Shown: positions 17,232 to 28,120, numbered from the stretch's first letter. The stretch: 64,000 nucleotides of DNA from Angustibacter sp. Root456 (GCF_001426435.1 NZ_LMER01000001.1:368432-432431); one strand, 5' to 3'. The notes: a model not told the origin generated them from the letters alone. Numbers and translations are program-made.

Positions 17232-18209
17232 ATGCCGCTGATCGGGTTCGGCCTGCCGGTGTCGGGCAGCTGGGCCACACCGTCGAACATGCTGCACGTC
17301 GCCCGCCGCGCAGAGCAGCTGGGGTACGCGTCGTTGTGGACGTTCCAGCGCGTGCTGCGCCCGGCCGACAGCAGCCGCGACCTTCAGCACGAGGCGCGGC
17401 ACAACCCCGCGACGCGCCCCGCGGACGCGCCGGCGTACCGGGCCGTGCACGACCCGCTGCTGCCGCTGGCCTACGTCGCGGGCCACACCGAGCGGATCGG
17501 ACTCGGCGTGGCGACGATCTGCGCACCCTTCATCGCCCCGGCCGTGCTGGCCAAGCAGATGACGACGCTGGACGTGCTGTCCGACGGGCGGCTCACCGTC
17601 GGTCTGGGCATCGGGTGGCTCCAGCAGGAGTACGCCGCGACCGGCGTCCCGTTCGAGCGCCGCGGAGCGCGCATGGAGGAGTACCTGCGCTGCCTGCTCG
17701 CGCTGTGGACCGACGACCCGGTCGAGTTCGCCGGCGAGTTCTACACCGTGCCGCCATCGCACACGGGCGTGCAGTCGGTGCAGCGCCCGCACCCGCCGCT
17801 GCTTCTGGGCGGCGCAGCCCCGGCTGCCCTGAGCCGGGCGGGACGGCTGGCGGACGGGTGGATCAGCAGCAGCCGCCAGGACCTCACGACGATCGGGCGC
17901 TCCGTCGAGGCGGTGCGGGACGGAGCGCGGGAGGCCGGCCGTGACCCGGACGCGCTGCGGATCGTCGTCCGGGGCGTCGTCGAGCTGGTGAACGACGCGC
18001 TCGACGACCCGCGGCCGCCACTGCACGGCACCCGCGAGCAGATCCTCGAAGACGTTGCGGCACTAAGCCAGCAAGGTGTCACCGAGGTTTTCGTGGACCT
18101 CAACTTCTCGCCTCGGGTGGGGTCCCCGGACGTCGACGCCGGGGAGGCGATGGCGTACGCCGAGCAGGTGCTCGAGGCGTTCGCCCCCGCCTCCCCGACG
18201 CCCGCCTGA
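17232..18209 (+). CDS. LLM-class, probably F420-dependent, oxidoreductase
   Basis: The 325-residue luciferase-like TIM barrel has MPLIGFGLPVSGSW at the N-terminus, the substrate/cofactor segment LGVATICAPFIAPAVLAKQMTT split over two turns, and GRLTVGLGIGWLQQEYAA, typical of F420-binding LLM proteins. The nearby F420 biosynthesis genes support F420 rather than FMN as cofactor. ATG 17232 was chosen over a TTG at 17226. It is convergent with a second LLM gene. Confidence 0.85.
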   Translation: MPLIGFGLPVSGSWATPSNMLHVARRAEQLGYASLWTFQRVLRPADSSRDLQHEARHNPATRPADAPAYRAVHDPLLPLAYVAGHTERIGLGVATICAPFIAPAVLAKQMTTLDVLSDGRLTVGLGIGWLQQEYAATGVPFERRGARMEEYLRCLLALWTDDPVEFAGEFYTVPPSHTGVQSVQRPHPPLLLGGAAPAALSRAGRLADGWISSSRQDLTTIGRSVEAVRDGAREAGRDPDALRIVVRGVVELVNDALDDPRPPLHGTREQILEDVAALSQQGVTEVFVDLNFSPRVGSPDVDAGEAMAYAEQVLEAFAPASPTPA

Positions 18210-18238
18210 CGCAGCGCGGGGGGGGACGCGCGTCAGGC
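18204..18238. terminator. Bidirectional hairpin between two convergent LLM genes
   Basis: Arms GCCTGACGC (18204-18212) and GCGTCAGGC (18230-18238) are perfect complements and overlap the last codons of both convergent genes. The loop contains a run of eight G residues. There is no T-tract. The location fits a shared transcription terminator. Confidence 0.5.
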
Positions 18239-19219
18239 CGCCTCGACCTTCGGCATGATGTCGTACTTCAGTCGCTTCAGGTCGTCGAGCGTCTTGGACA
18301 CCGGCACGTCGGCGAAGGGCGGCCACAGCAGGGGCATGGTGAGCCCGGCCTCCTTGTAGCGCTTGAGCATGTCGGTGATCTGCTGCTCGGTGCCAACGAG
18401 GATGTTCGACACCTTGCCGTTGTCGGTCTGGTCCGTCGGCTCGTCGGTGATGGTGAACCAGATCATGCTGCACATCTCGAGGTCGTTGATCGACCGGCCG
18501 AGCTCCTCGAGCTCTCGAGCGATGGCGGTGCGCCACTCGGTGAGCTCGCGCGGCGTGTCCTGGATGCCGATCCAGCCGGCGAGGTTGTACTTCGCGACGC
18601 GGTTGGCCGAGCGCTTGGGGTCACGCAGGCCGCTGAAGTAGATGGGCGGGTGCGGCTTCTGCAGCGGCTGGTGCCCGAAACCGCACGGGTCGAAGTCGGC
18701 GAACTCGCCGTGGTACTCGAACGTCTCGTTGCCCCAGATGCCCTGGCAGATCTCGATCGTCTCCCGCACGTGCGCGTGCCGCCGCGGGAAGAGGTGGCTC
18801 GCGCTCGAGGCGGCGAACTCCTCCGGCATCCAGCCGGCGCCGAGGCCGACGTTCAGCCGGCCGCCCGACAGGTGGTCGATCGTGGCGCACTCGGCGGCGA
18901 AGACGCCCGGCGAGCGGTACGGCGTGTCGGTGATGCTCATGCCGATGCGCACCTTGGAGGTGCGCGCCGCCAGCCAGGGCAGCAGCGGCCAGCCCTGGAA
19001 CCACTTGCCGCGTGACTCGACCGGCAGCTGCGGTGGGAACTCCTTCATCATCCCGAAGGAGTACTGCAGCTCCCCGCGGTCGGAGGCCTCAGGGACGACG
19101 ACGCGGTCAAGGGTCCAGACCGAGTCGAAGTCGAGCTCCTCGGCGAGATCGGTCAGGTCGGCGAGCTCCTGCACCGTCACGTGGTTGCGGAAGTTCGGCA
19201 GGTAGAGGGCGAGCTTCAT
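18233..19219 (-). CDS. LLM-class F420-dependent oxidoreductase
   Basis: The 328-residue luciferase-like barrel begins MKLALYLPNFRNHVTVQEL and has GGRLNVGLGAGWMPEEFAA, the family's phosphate-binding region. ATG 19219 was chosen because GAGGAG stands about 11 bases upstream; an ATG at 19228 would lie directly on that ribosome-binding site. Two LLM genes plus a PPOX gene near cofC and fbiC indicate active F420 chemistry. The substrate is unknown. Confidence 0.87.
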   Translation of the reverse strand: MKLALYLPNFRNHVTVQELADLTDLAEELDFDSVWTLDRVVVPEASDRGELQYSFGMMKEFPPQLPVESRGKWFQGWPLLPWLAARTSKVRIGMSITDTPYRSPGVFAAECATIDHLSGGRLNVGLGAGWMPEEFAASSASHLFPRRHAHVRETIEICQGIWGNETFEYHGEFADFDPCGFGHQPLQKPHPPIYFSGLRDPKRSANRVAKYNLAGWIGIQDTPRELTEWRTAIARELEELGRSINDLEMCSMIWFTITDEPTDQTDNGKVSNILVGTEQQITDMLKRYKEAGLTMPLLWPPFADVPVSKTLDDLKRLKYDIMPKVEAA

Positions 19220-19308
19220 GGGGCACACATCTCCTCGATCGGTGCTGTGTCTGGTACCTCACCAGGTGGCGTGAGCGCGTCACAAGCCTTGTGGCGCTCA
19301 TGGTTTGC

Positions 19309-20850
<1,542 letters not shown>

Positions 20851-20992
20851 GCCGACAAGGTCGCCGTGCGTGGTCGGGCCGGTCAAGGCGTCGCGGCAGT
20901 TGTTGAGGAACGCGTGATGGTTCGGCGGCTTCGGATCGACGAGGCTGGTCGACGCGCACCGGCCCACCGACCACGAGCCCGAGGAGCGATCG

Positions 20993-21424
20993 ATGAGGCT
21001 GACCGAGGACGTCGCACGAGCGCGGTTGAGCCAGCAGGTGCACGGCGTGCTGTGTACCCTGCACCCCGAACGCGGCCCCGACCCGCAGCCCGTCGTGTAC
21101 GCCGTGACCGACGACGGCCACGTCGGCGTGCCGATCGACACGGTGAAGCCGAAGGCGTCGTCGCGGCTGCAGCGCGAGGACAACCTGGCCGCCGATCCTC
21201 GTGGCTCGTTGCTCATCGAGCGCTGGGAGACCGATGACTGGTCGAAGCTGTGGTGGGTGCGAGCGGACCTCGAGCACCTGGACGACCCGCCGGCCGCAGT
21301 GGTGGACGACCTCACCGACCGGCTGGCCCGGGCCGTCCCGCAGTATCGCGACAAGCCCTTCCACCGCGTGCTCGTGTGCCGCATCGTCCGGGTGACGGGG
21401 TGGGCGGCGAGCGAGGAGGCGTGA
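20993..21424 (+). CDS. PPOX-class F420-dependent enzyme (FDOR split-barrel)
   Basis: The 143-residue split beta-barrel protein has VHGVLCTLHPERGPDPQPVV, the IDTVKPKASSRLQREDNL cofactor region, and SLLIERWETDDWSKLWWVR. This matches the F420-dependent PPOX/FDOR group known from mycobacteria. GAGGAG precedes ATG 20993. It is convergent with cofC, which makes the F420 precursor, so the functional link is strong by context. Confidence 0.85.
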   Translation: MRLTEDVARARLSQQVHGVLCTLHPERGPDPQPVVYAVTDDGHVGVPIDTVKPKASSRLQREDNLAADPRGSLLIERWETDDWSKLWWVRADLEHLDDPPAAVVDDLTDRLARAVPQYRDKPFHRVLVCRIVRVTGWAASEEA

Positions 21425-21428
21425 TGCC

Positions 21429-22085
21429 TCAGAAGGCGACCTCGCCGACCGGGCCGTCCACGGCGAGCAGCGCTGCGGCGGTCTGCGGCCCGACGCCGAG
21501 CGCCTGCGCGGCCCTCAGGTCGTCGACGGTGTCGACGTCGTGGCGCGCGCGGGCCGGTGCGTCGTCGAGGGCCACCAGGCCCATCAGGCGGTGTCGCGCC
21601 GCCGAACCCGGGCCGTAGTGGGCGGCGGCCAGGTGCCCGGTCGGCTGCACCAGCAGCGTCGTGCCGGTCGCCGCTCGGTCGGGCACGAAGGCGCCCCGCG
21701 TGGCCTGCGCGGCGGTCAGCACCTGCGTCACGTCGTCGGGCCGCAGGCAGGCAAGATCGGCCGGCACCACGGCGACTCCGGCGTCCGGCGTCCAGCGGCG
21801 CGCGACCTGCAGCCCGTGGTGCACCGCCGCGCCCAGACCGCTGGCGTCGTCCTCGGCGACTCGCACTCCCAGCTCGCGCAGGCGGTCGGAGACGATCGGG
21901 TCCGCCGTCACGACGAGCACGCCGGCCACCAGGGGGCTGCCGGTGAGCGCGCAGACCGTGTCGACGGCGAAGGCCAGCGCGAGCGACTGTCGCTGCGCCG
22001 GGGCGAGCGCCAGGCGGGACTTCGCCAGGGCGAGCGGCTTGACCGGGACGACCGCCGTCACCCGGTGCGAGGCGCGCGGCGTCAC
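21429..22085 (-). CDS. cofC: Phosphoenolpyruvate/2-phospho-lactate guanylyltransferase (F420 biosynthesis)
   Basis: The 218-residue CofC/FbiD protein has the N-terminal nucleotidyltransferase motif AVVPVKPLALAKSRLA, the VVTADP segment and VVPADLACLRPDDV around the metal site. It transfers GMP to phosphoenolpyruvate or 2-phospho-lactate to make the activated side-chain donor for F420. The GTG start at 22085 overlaps the histidine kinase stop (GTGA), so it is the third gene of a response regulator-kinase-cofC operon. The reverse order of genes from fbiC puts both halves of F420 synthesis on one divergent promoter. Confidence 0.88.
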   Translation of the reverse strand: MTPRASHRVTAVVPVKPLALAKSRLALAPAQRQSLALAFAVDTVCALTGSPLVAGVLVVTADPIVSDRLRELGVRVAEDDASGLGAAVHHGLQVARRWTPDAGVAVVPADLACLRPDDVTQVLTAAQATRGAFVPDRAATGTTLLVQPTGHLAAAHYGPGSAARHRLMGLVALDDAPARARHDVDTVDDLRAAQALGVGPQTAAALLAVDGPVGEVAF

Positions 22086-23794
22086 GGAGCCGTCGCCTCG
22101 GCGCGGGGCAGTCGCAGCAGCATCGAGGTGCCGTCCGGTCCCGTGCTGTCGACGCGGAGGTCACCGCCCATGGCGCTCATGAGTCCGTGGACCAGGCCCA
22201 GCCCGAGCCCGACACTCTCGTCCTGGGTGAGGTCGCCCGGGCCGCCACCGTCGTCGGGCGCCGGCTTCGGCTCAGCTCGGGCGAACGGCGCGAAGACCCG
22301 TGGCAGGAGGTCCGGGGGGATGCCGGGACCGTCGTCGTCGACCGACACGAGCACCGTGGCGTCGTCCGGCGCCGGGCGGGTGCGGACGTCGACCCGGCCG
22401 GCGACGTTCCCGTGCCGGATCGCGTTGCCGACGAGGTTGAGCAGCACCTGCCGCAGCCGCCGCCGGTCGGCGCGGACGACGTCGTCCGCGATCTCGTGCG
22501 ACAGCTGGACCTGCCGCTGCTCAGCCTTGGCCGAGAGCAGGCCGAACACCTCGACGACGACCTCGCGCACGCACACCGGCTCGAGGTCGAGCGGGAGGGC
22601 GTTGGCCTCGAGGCGGCTGAGGTCCAGGACGTCGGCGAGGAGGTCGATGACGTGCCGGGCCGCGGCGCCGATGTAGCCCAGCGCCTCGCGCCGCCGCGCC
22701 TCGTCGAGGTCGATGGTGTCGAGCAGCTCGGCGAAGCCCACGATGGCCTGGATCGGCGTCCGGGCCTCGTGTCCCACTGCAGCGAGCAGCTCGGACTTGG
22801 CGTGCGAGAGCTCCTCGGCCGTCCGGCGGGCCGTCTCGGCCTCGAGCCGCGCCCGCCGGTCGCGTTCGGCCGCGCGCCGCTCGGTCAGGTCGAGCACGTT
22901 GACGACGTACTGCTCCGTGCCGCCGGCCCGGTGGTGCAGCAGCGAGGCCGTCACCTCCACCTCGACGTCGTGGCGGTCGTCGCGGTGCAGGGTGGCCTCG
23001 AACGTCATGGGGCCGCCGCCGTTGCCGTCGAGGTCGTCGAGCAGCGAATCCAGGGAGCGGCCGCGAGCCGTCATGAGCTCGGCCAGCGGACGGCCGACCA
23101 GCCCGGATCCGGCCTGCGCCAGCGTGGTGAGTGCCCGGTTGCTCGTGGCGATGACGCGGTCGGCCGCGACGATCGCCATCCCGAGCGAGTTGTCGTCGAA
23201 CGACCGGCGGAACCGCTCCTCGCTCTCGACGAGGTCGGCGAGCAGGCCGGCGTGCTCGATGGCCACCGAGGCCAGGTGGCTGAACCGGTCGACCAGGAGC
23301 TCCTCTCGCCGGGACGGGCGGTGCGGCTGCGGGTGGTAGACCGCGAACGTGCCGACCGGCAGCCCGTCGCGCCCGTCGATCGGGGTCGACCAGCAGCTGC
23401 GCAGGCCGGCCGCCTCGGCGACGTCCCGGAAGTCCACCCACAGCGGGTCGCTTCGCACGTCGATGGCGACGACCGGTGCGTTGAGCGCGGCGGCCGTGCC
23501 GCAGGAGCCGGCGCCCTCCCGGATCGAGATGCCGTCGATCGCGGCGACGTACTGCGCCGGAAGGCTCGGCGCAGCACCGTGGTGAAGCGTCCCGCCCTCG
23601 CGGTCGAGGAGCAGCACCGAGGACCGGGCGCCGGGGATGAGCTCCTCGAGGGAGGTGAGGATCCGGGTCAGGACGTCGGGCAGCGCGGCGGCCCGGGCGA
23701 TGAGCTCCAGCACCTCGGCCTGGCGGTCGAGCACCTCGCGCGCGTCCTCGGGGCCGAGGCCGGCGCCGAGGTGCGACAGCTCGACGGTGCTCAC
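22082..23794 (-). CDS. GAF-PAS sensor histidine kinase
   Basis: The 570-residue soluble kinase has a GAF domain (about 30-175), a PAS domain (about 190-310), HisKA with the phospho-acceptor in VGHEARTPIQAIVGFAELL, and an HATPase_c domain with NLVGNAIRHGN, DDDGPGIPPDLLPRVFAPF and GLGLGLVHGLM. No membrane segments are visible, so the signal is probably cytoplasmic. The GTG start at 23794 overlaps the response regulator stop by four bases, and the stop overlaps cofC. The arrangement links this sensor with F420 supply. Confidence 0.9.
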   Translation of the reverse strand: MSTVELSHLGAGLGPEDAREVLDRQAEVLELIARAAALPDVLTRILTSLEELIPGARSSVLLLDREGGTLHHGAAPSLPAQYVAAIDGISIREGAGSCGTAAALNAPVVAIDVRSDPLWVDFRDVAEAAGLRSCWSTPIDGRDGLPVGTFAVYHPQPHRPSRREELLVDRFSHLASVAIEHAGLLADLVESEERFRRSFDDNSLGMAIVAADRVIATSNRALTTLAQAGSGLVGRPLAELMTARGRSLDSLLDDLDGNGGGPMTFEATLHRDDRHDVEVEVTASLLHHRAGGTEQYVVNVLDLTERRAAERDRRARLEAETARRTAEELSHAKSELLAAVGHEARTPIQAIVGFAELLDTIDLDEARRREALGYIGAAARHVIDLLADVLDLSRLEANALPLDLEPVCVREVVVEVFGLLSAKAEQRQVQLSHEIADDVVRADRRRLRQVLLNLVGNAIRHGNVAGRVDVRTRPAPDDATVLVSVDDDGPGIPPDLLPRVFAPFARAEPKPAPDDGGGPGDLTQDESVGLGLGLVHGLMSAMGGDLRVDSTGPDGTSMLLRLPRAEATAP

Positions 23795-24525
23795 TCGGGC
23801 TCCACCAGCTGGTACCCGACACCGCGCACGGTGCGCAGCAGCCTCGGGTGCGAGGGGTCCTTCTCCAGCTTGAGCCGCAGCCGGTGCACGTGCTCGGTGA
23901 CGGTCGCCTCGCCGAGCCACTCGGACGAGGCGTTCCACACCCGGTCGACCAGCTGGCTGCGGGTGAAGACGTGCCGCGGGTGCGCCGCGAGGAACGCCAG
24001 CAGGTCGAACTCCTTCGGGGTCAGGTCGACCTCCGCGCCGCCCAGGAGCACGCGCCGGCTGGCGGGCTCCACGCGGAGCGTGCCGACGACGATGGCCTCG
24101 CCGGACAGCTCGGAGGAGCTGCGCCGCAGCACTGACCGCACGCGCGCGGCGAGCTCGCCGGGCGAGAACGGCTTGACCAGGTAGTCGTCGGCCCCGAGAT
24201 CGAGGCCGACGATCCGGTCCGTCTCACCACTGCGACCCGACAGCACGATGATCGGCATGTCCGACCGGCCGGTCTGGCCGCCCCGCACGGATCGCAGCAC
24301 GTCCAGGCCGCCGAGCCGCGGCAGCGACAGGTCGAGCACCACCAGCGACGGGTGGTCGTCGCGGATCCGGCGCAGCGCGGACGGCCCGTCGTCGGCCTCC
24401 ACGACGCGGAACCCGGCGTCGTCCAGCTGCCAGCGGACCACCGTGCGGATGGCCGCGTCGTCGTCCACCACGAGCACGACGGGCGCGCGCACGTCGGCGA
24501 CCTTCTCGGCCGCGGACTGGCTCAT
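23791..24525 (-). CDS. OmpR/PhoB-family response regulator
   Basis: The 244-residue protein has a receiver domain (VVLVVDDDAAIRT, phospho-acceptor Asp in LVVLDLSLP, Lys in DDYLVKPF) and a C-terminal winged helix (DLTPKEFDLLAFLAAHP, then LKLEKDPSHPRLLRTVRGVG split by strands). It is the cognate regulator of the kinase that follows with a four-base overlap. The gene is the first of its operon, 86 bases from the divergent fbiC gene, which it may also control. Confidence 0.92.
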   Translation of the reverse strand: MSQSAAEKVADVRAPVVLVVDDDAAIRTVVRWQLDDAGFRVVEADDGPSALRRIRDDHPSLVVLDLSLPRLGGLDVLRSVRGGQTGRSDMPIIVLSGRSGETDRIVGLDLGADDYLVKPFSPGELAARVRSVLRRSSSELSGEAIVVGTLRVEPASRRVLLGGAEVDLTPKEFDLLAFLAAHPRHVFTRSQLVDRVWNASSEWLGEATVTEHVHRLRLKLEKDPSHPRLLRTVRGVGYQLVEPE

Positions 24526-24611
24526 GGTGGATGGGTACCACAGCCGACTGAGTGCGGTCGACGTCTTCGCCCAGGGCGTTGTGCCTCCGTTGAGCGCGTG
24601 TTGCGGCGGGC
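24526..24611. promoter_or_regulatory. Divergent promoter region of the F420/two-component locus
   Basis: This short 86-base gap must hold the promoters of the response regulator-kinase-cofC operon and of fbiC-ribA. I see no clear inverted repeat in it. Its shortness makes shared control likely. Confidence 0.4.
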
Positions 24612-27029
24612 ATGAGGCTGCGCCCACACGATGGCGGGATGCAGCCACGGTGGGATGCCCGCGCCCGGACGCTCATGCAGCTCTCGACCAGCTCCCTCAC
24701 GGGACTGGCCCGCGAGCGGCGCGATGCCCTGTTCGGCACGAGAGTGACCTTCTCCCCCAAGGTCTTCATCCCCCTCACCCAGCTGTGTCGCGATCGTTGC
24801 GGTTACTGCACGTTCGCCCACTCGCCGCGGACGGCGACGGCTCCGTTCCTGGAGCCCGACGAGGTGCTCGCCGTCGCTGAGCAGGGCGCCGCCGCGGGCT
24901 GCCACGAGGCGCTCTTCACCCTCGGCGAGGCGCCCGAGCTGCGCTACCCCGAGGCCGCCGAGTGGCTGGCGGCGCACGGGCACGTGTCGACGGTCGGCTA
25001 CCTGGCCGAGATGACCGCTCTGGTGCTCGCGGAGACCGGCCTGCTTCCCCACAGCAACGCCGGCGCGCTGAGCGAGGAGGACCTCGCGACGCTACGGGCG
25101 TCCTGCGCGTCGCAGGGCATGATGATCGAGAGCCTGCGCGCGGACCTGGTGGCCCATCGCGGCGCCCCCGACAAGCTGCCCGCTCGTCGGCTGGCGACGC
25201 TGCAGGCGGCAGGCCGTCTCGCGATCCCCTTCACGACCGGGATCCTGGTCGGCATCGGCGAGACGGAGGCCGACCGCCTCGAGGCGCTCGTGGCGATCGC
25301 GGAGGCGCATCGCACGTACGGGCACGTGCAGGAGGTGATCGTCCAGAACTTCCTGCCCAAGCCCGGCACGGCGATGCGCGCCGCCGCCCCGTGCCCGCGG
25401 GACGACCACCTGCGCGCGATCGCCCTCGCGCGCCTCGTGCTGCCGGACGACGTGCACGTGCAGGCCCCGCCGAACCTCACCGAGCCGGACGAGCTCGCGG
25501 GTCTGCTGGCCGCGGGCATCGACGACTGGGGCGGGGTGTCGCCCGTGACGGTCGATCACGTGAACCCCGAGCGACCGTGGCCGTCTCTGGAGAAGCTGCG
25601 CGCCGCCACTGAGGGAGCCGGTCACCAGCTCGCGCCACGGCTGACGATCTACCCCGAGCTCGCCGCGCGGCCCGAGCGCTGGCTCGACGCGGCCACGCGC
25701 TTCCCCGTGCTGGACCGCGCCGACGCCGATCTGCTCGGCCGCGACGACCCCGGTGCGCTGTGGCCGGAACGCCACCGCGACGCCGTGAACGTCGGCACCG
25801 GCGCGGAGGTGATCCAGGTGGGCCGGCGGTCGACGGCGTGGTTCTCGGGCGCCGGCGTCGACCCGAGCCCGGTCCCGTCAGCCGGTGGCACCGTGCGCGG
25901 GCGGGTGCGCGAGGTGCTGGACGGCGTGCGGCTGGGTCAGGACCCGGGCGCCGAGGAGCTCGAGGCGCTCTTCGCCGCCCGCGGCGGCGAGGTGCACGCC
26001 GTGGCCGAGATGGCAGACGAGATCCGCAGGCAGGTCGTCGGCGACGAGGTGACCTTCGTCGTCAACCGCAACATCAACTACACCAACGTCTGCACGTTCA
26101 AGTGCCGGTTCTGCGGCTTCTCCAAGGGGCCGCTCTCGCTGAACCTGCGGGGGGCGCCGTACCTGCTCACGCTGGACGACATCGCCGATCGCAGCGAGCA
26201 GGCCTGGGCGCTCGGCGCCACGGAGGTCTGCCTGCAAGGCGGTATCCACCCGTCGTTCGACGGCGACTTCTACGTCGAGGTGACCCGCGCGGTGCACGAA
26301 CGCGTGCCCGACCTGCACATCCACGGCTTCACCGCCCTGGAGGTGCTGGAGGGATCGCGCCGGCTGCAGGAGCCGCTCGAGAGCTACCTGCTGCGGCTCA
26401 AGGACGCCGGCCTGCGGTCGCTGCCCGGAACGGCGGCGGAGATCCTCGATGACGACATCCGTGCGGTGCTGTGCCCGGACAAGATCACCACCGACGAGTG
26501 GCTGGAGGTGCACCGCACCGCCCACGCCGTCGGGCTGCGCAGCAACGTGACGATGATGTTCGGGTCGGTCGAGCGGCCGGCGCACTGGGTACGGCACCTG
26601 CTGAGAACCCGTGCACTGCAACGGGAGACGGGTGGATTCACCGAGTTCGTGGGCCTGCCCTTCGTGCACATGGCGGCGCCGATCTACCTCAAGCAAGGTG
26701 CCAGGCGCGGGCCGACGTGGCGCGAGACGGTGCTCGTGCACGCCGTCGCGCGCATCGCGTACGCGCGCGACATCGCGCACGTGCAGGCGTCCTGGGTCAA
26801 GCTCGGACCGGCCGGGGCACAGCAGCTGCTCGCCGCCGGCGTCGACGACCTCGGCGGCACGCTGATGGACGAGAACATCAGCCGGGCCGCGGGCGCCAGC
26901 CACGGCCAGGGGCTGACGCCCGACGACCTCGCGGACATCGCCCGAGCGGCCGGCCGGCCCCTGCGCCAGCGCACCACGCTGTACGGGGAGGTCGCGCAGG
27001 AACGGCGCGTCGCGGAGCTGACCTCGTGA
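24612..27029 (+). CDS. fbiC: FO synthase, fused CofG-CofH radical SAM enzyme
   Basis: The 805-residue protein has two radical-SAM halves, each with a CxxxCxxC cluster motif: CRDRCGYC (Cys 59, 63, 66) in the CofG half and CTFKCRFC (about 494-501) in the CofH half. It joins tyrosine and 5-amino-6-ribitylamino-uracil to form FO, the deazaflavin core of F420. Starts at ATG 24612, 24639 or 24675 are possible; the N-terminus is shorter than in many homologues. Its last bases overlap the ribA start (GTGA). Confidence 0.93.
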   Translation: MRLRPHDGGMQPRWDARARTLMQLSTSSLTGLARERRDALFGTRVTFSPKVFIPLTQLCRDRCGYCTFAHSPRTATAPFLEPDEVLAVAEQGAAAGCHEALFTLGEAPELRYPEAAEWLAAHGHVSTVGYLAEMTALVLAETGLLPHSNAGALSEEDLATLRASCASQGMMIESLRADLVAHRGAPDKLPARRLATLQAAGRLAIPFTTGILVGIGETEADRLEALVAIAEAHRTYGHVQEVIVQNFLPKPGTAMRAAAPCPRDDHLRAIALARLVLPDDVHVQAPPNLTEPDELAGLLAAGIDDWGGVSPVTVDHVNPERPWPSLEKLRAATEGAGHQLAPRLTIYPELAARPERWLDAATRFPVLDRADADLLGRDDPGALWPERHRDAVNVGTGAEVIQVGRRSTAWFSGAGVDPSPVPSAGGTVRGRVREVLDGVRLGQDPGAEELEALFAARGGEVHAVAEMADEIRRQVVGDEVTFVVNRNINYTNVCTFKCRFCGFSKGPLSLNLRGAPYLLTLDDIADRSEQAWALGATEVCLQGGIHPSFDGDFYVEVTRAVHERVPDLHIHGFTALEVLEGSRRLQEPLESYLLRLKDAGLRSLPGTAAEILDDDIRAVLCPDKITTDEWLEVHRTAHAVGLRSNVTMMFGSVERPAHWVRHLLRTRALQRETGGFTEFVGLPFVHMAAPIYLKQGARRGPTWRETVLVHAVARIAYARDIAHVQASWVKLGPAGAQQLLAAGVDDLGGTLMDENISRAAGASHGQGLTPDDLADIARAAGRPLRQRTTLYGEVAQERRVAELTS

Positions 27030-27658
27030 CCGCGCGCGTCGTCGAGACCGTGCTGCCCACGGAGCTCGGGACGTTCCGGGCCTTCGGCTACCGGGACGCC
27101 GGCACGGGTCAGGAGCACGTCGCGCTGGTGCGCGGTGACCTCCGCGACGCCCTCCGCGATGGCGTCTTGACCCGTGTGCACTCCGAGTGCCTCACCGGCG
27201 ACGCCTTCGCGTCGACCCGATGCGACTGCGGGCCGCAGCTGCGTGCGGCGCTCACCGCCGTGACGCAGGAGGGCGCTGGCGTGGTCGTGTACCTGCGGGG
27301 CCAGGAGGGCAGGGGTATCGGATTGGTTGAGAAGCTGCGGGCCTACTCGTTGCAGGACAGAGGTTTCGACACCGTCGACGCCAACCTGGCACTCGGGCTG
27401 CCGGCCGACGCGCGGGACTACCGGCCCGCGGTGAGCATCCTGCGTGACCTCGGCGCGGACGCCGTACTCCTGCTGACCAACAACCCCGACAAGGTCGCCG
27501 CCCTACGGGACGGCGGGATCGACGTCCGGCAGCAGGTGCCGCTGCTCACCCCCGTCACCCCCGCCAACGTGGGGTACCTGGCGACGAAGATGGTGCGGTT
27601 CGGCCACTACCTCGGCGCGGCGCTCACCGCTGACGCCGGCCGCGCCCTGGGCGACTGA
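27026..27658 (+). CDS. ribA: GTP cyclohydrolase II
   Basis: The 210-residue RibA-type enzyme has zinc-binding Cys 55, 66 and 68 in SECLTGDAFASTRCDCG, the catalytic segment YLRGQEGRGIGL and the NNPDK motif. It opens GTP to the pyrimidine that leads to riboflavin and, through 5-amino-6-ribitylamino-uracil, to FO. It stands alone without the RibB domain often fused to it. The GTG start overlaps the fbiC stop. Coupling a precursor-supply gene to FO synthase makes biochemical sense. Confidence 0.9.
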   Translation: MTARVVETVLPTELGTFRAFGYRDAGTGQEHVALVRGDLRDALRDGVLTRVHSECLTGDAFASTRCDCGPQLRAALTAVTQEGAGVVVYLRGQEGRGIGLVEKLRAYSLQDRGFDTVDANLALGLPADARDYRPAVSILRDLGADAVLLLTNNPDKVAALRDGGIDVRQQVPLLTPVTPANVGYLATKMVRFGHYLGAALTADAGRALGD

Positions 27659-27730
27659 TCGGGTGCCAGGTCGCGGTGGCGGTCCTTGTAGCGGAGCACT
27701 GCGTAGATCGCGTCTCCGCGCGAACGTCTG

Positions 27731-28120
27731 TCAGTCGTCGGCTGCCTCGGGGCCGTCGACGTTGATGACCACCTCGCCGGTGCCGGCTCGGACGACGACG
27801 ACCGTGGCGTCCTCCGTCGCTGGGTTTCCCTCGCGGTGCACCGTGTGCGGCGGGACGAAGATGAAGTCGCCCGGCCCGGCGTCGACCACGTCTCGCCCGC
27901 CCGGCCCGGACTCCATGCGCATGGCCCCGGACACCACGTAGATGTGGCTCTCGTGGTCACCGTGGTGGTGCCAGCCGGACACCATTCCTGGCTCGGTCGT
28001 GACGTGGCCGGCCCACGTGCGCTCGGTGCTGGTGGCCTGTTCCCGGTGCATGCCAGGCGTCGGGTGACCGGCCGTGCGGTCGGCGGGCCGGACCAGCCTC
28101 ACCCGCGCCTCATCCGCCAT
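27731..28120 (-). CDS. Single-domain cupin protein
   Basis: The 129-residue cupin has the metal-binding motif GWHHHGDHESHIYVVSG (three to four His plus Glu) and the second motif GDFIFVPPHTVHREGNP. Such proteins bind Fe, Mn or Zn and may be dioxygenases, isomerases or binding proteins. AAGGAG precedes ATG 28120. It has no operon partner, so no function is proposed. Confidence 0.82.
   Translation of the reverse strand: MADEARVRLVRPADRTAGHPTPGMHREQATSTERTWAGHVTTEPGMVSGWHHHGDHESHIYVVSGAMRMESGPGGRDVVDAGPGDFIFVPPHTVHREGNPATEDATVVVVRAGTGEVVINVDGPEAADD

Noticed and set aside
20851..22164. In-frame N-terminal extension of the acyl-CoA synthetase to 951 residues
   Set aside because: The extension is arginine-rich noise overlapping cofC and the PPOX gene; the ANL domain starts normally at 20850.
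22187..24184. A 665-codon plus-strand frame across the kinase and response regulator
   Set aside because: Composition is shadow-like and both minus-strand genes have full sets of catalytic motifs.
26900..27030. An FMN riboswitch upstream of ribA
   Set aside because: ribA starts inside the end of fbiC, leaving no leader RNA of its own.
27659..27730. A minus-strand stretch reading DAIYAVLRYKDRHR as the tail of another gene
   Set aside because: It is too short, lacks a start and gives no recognisable family.
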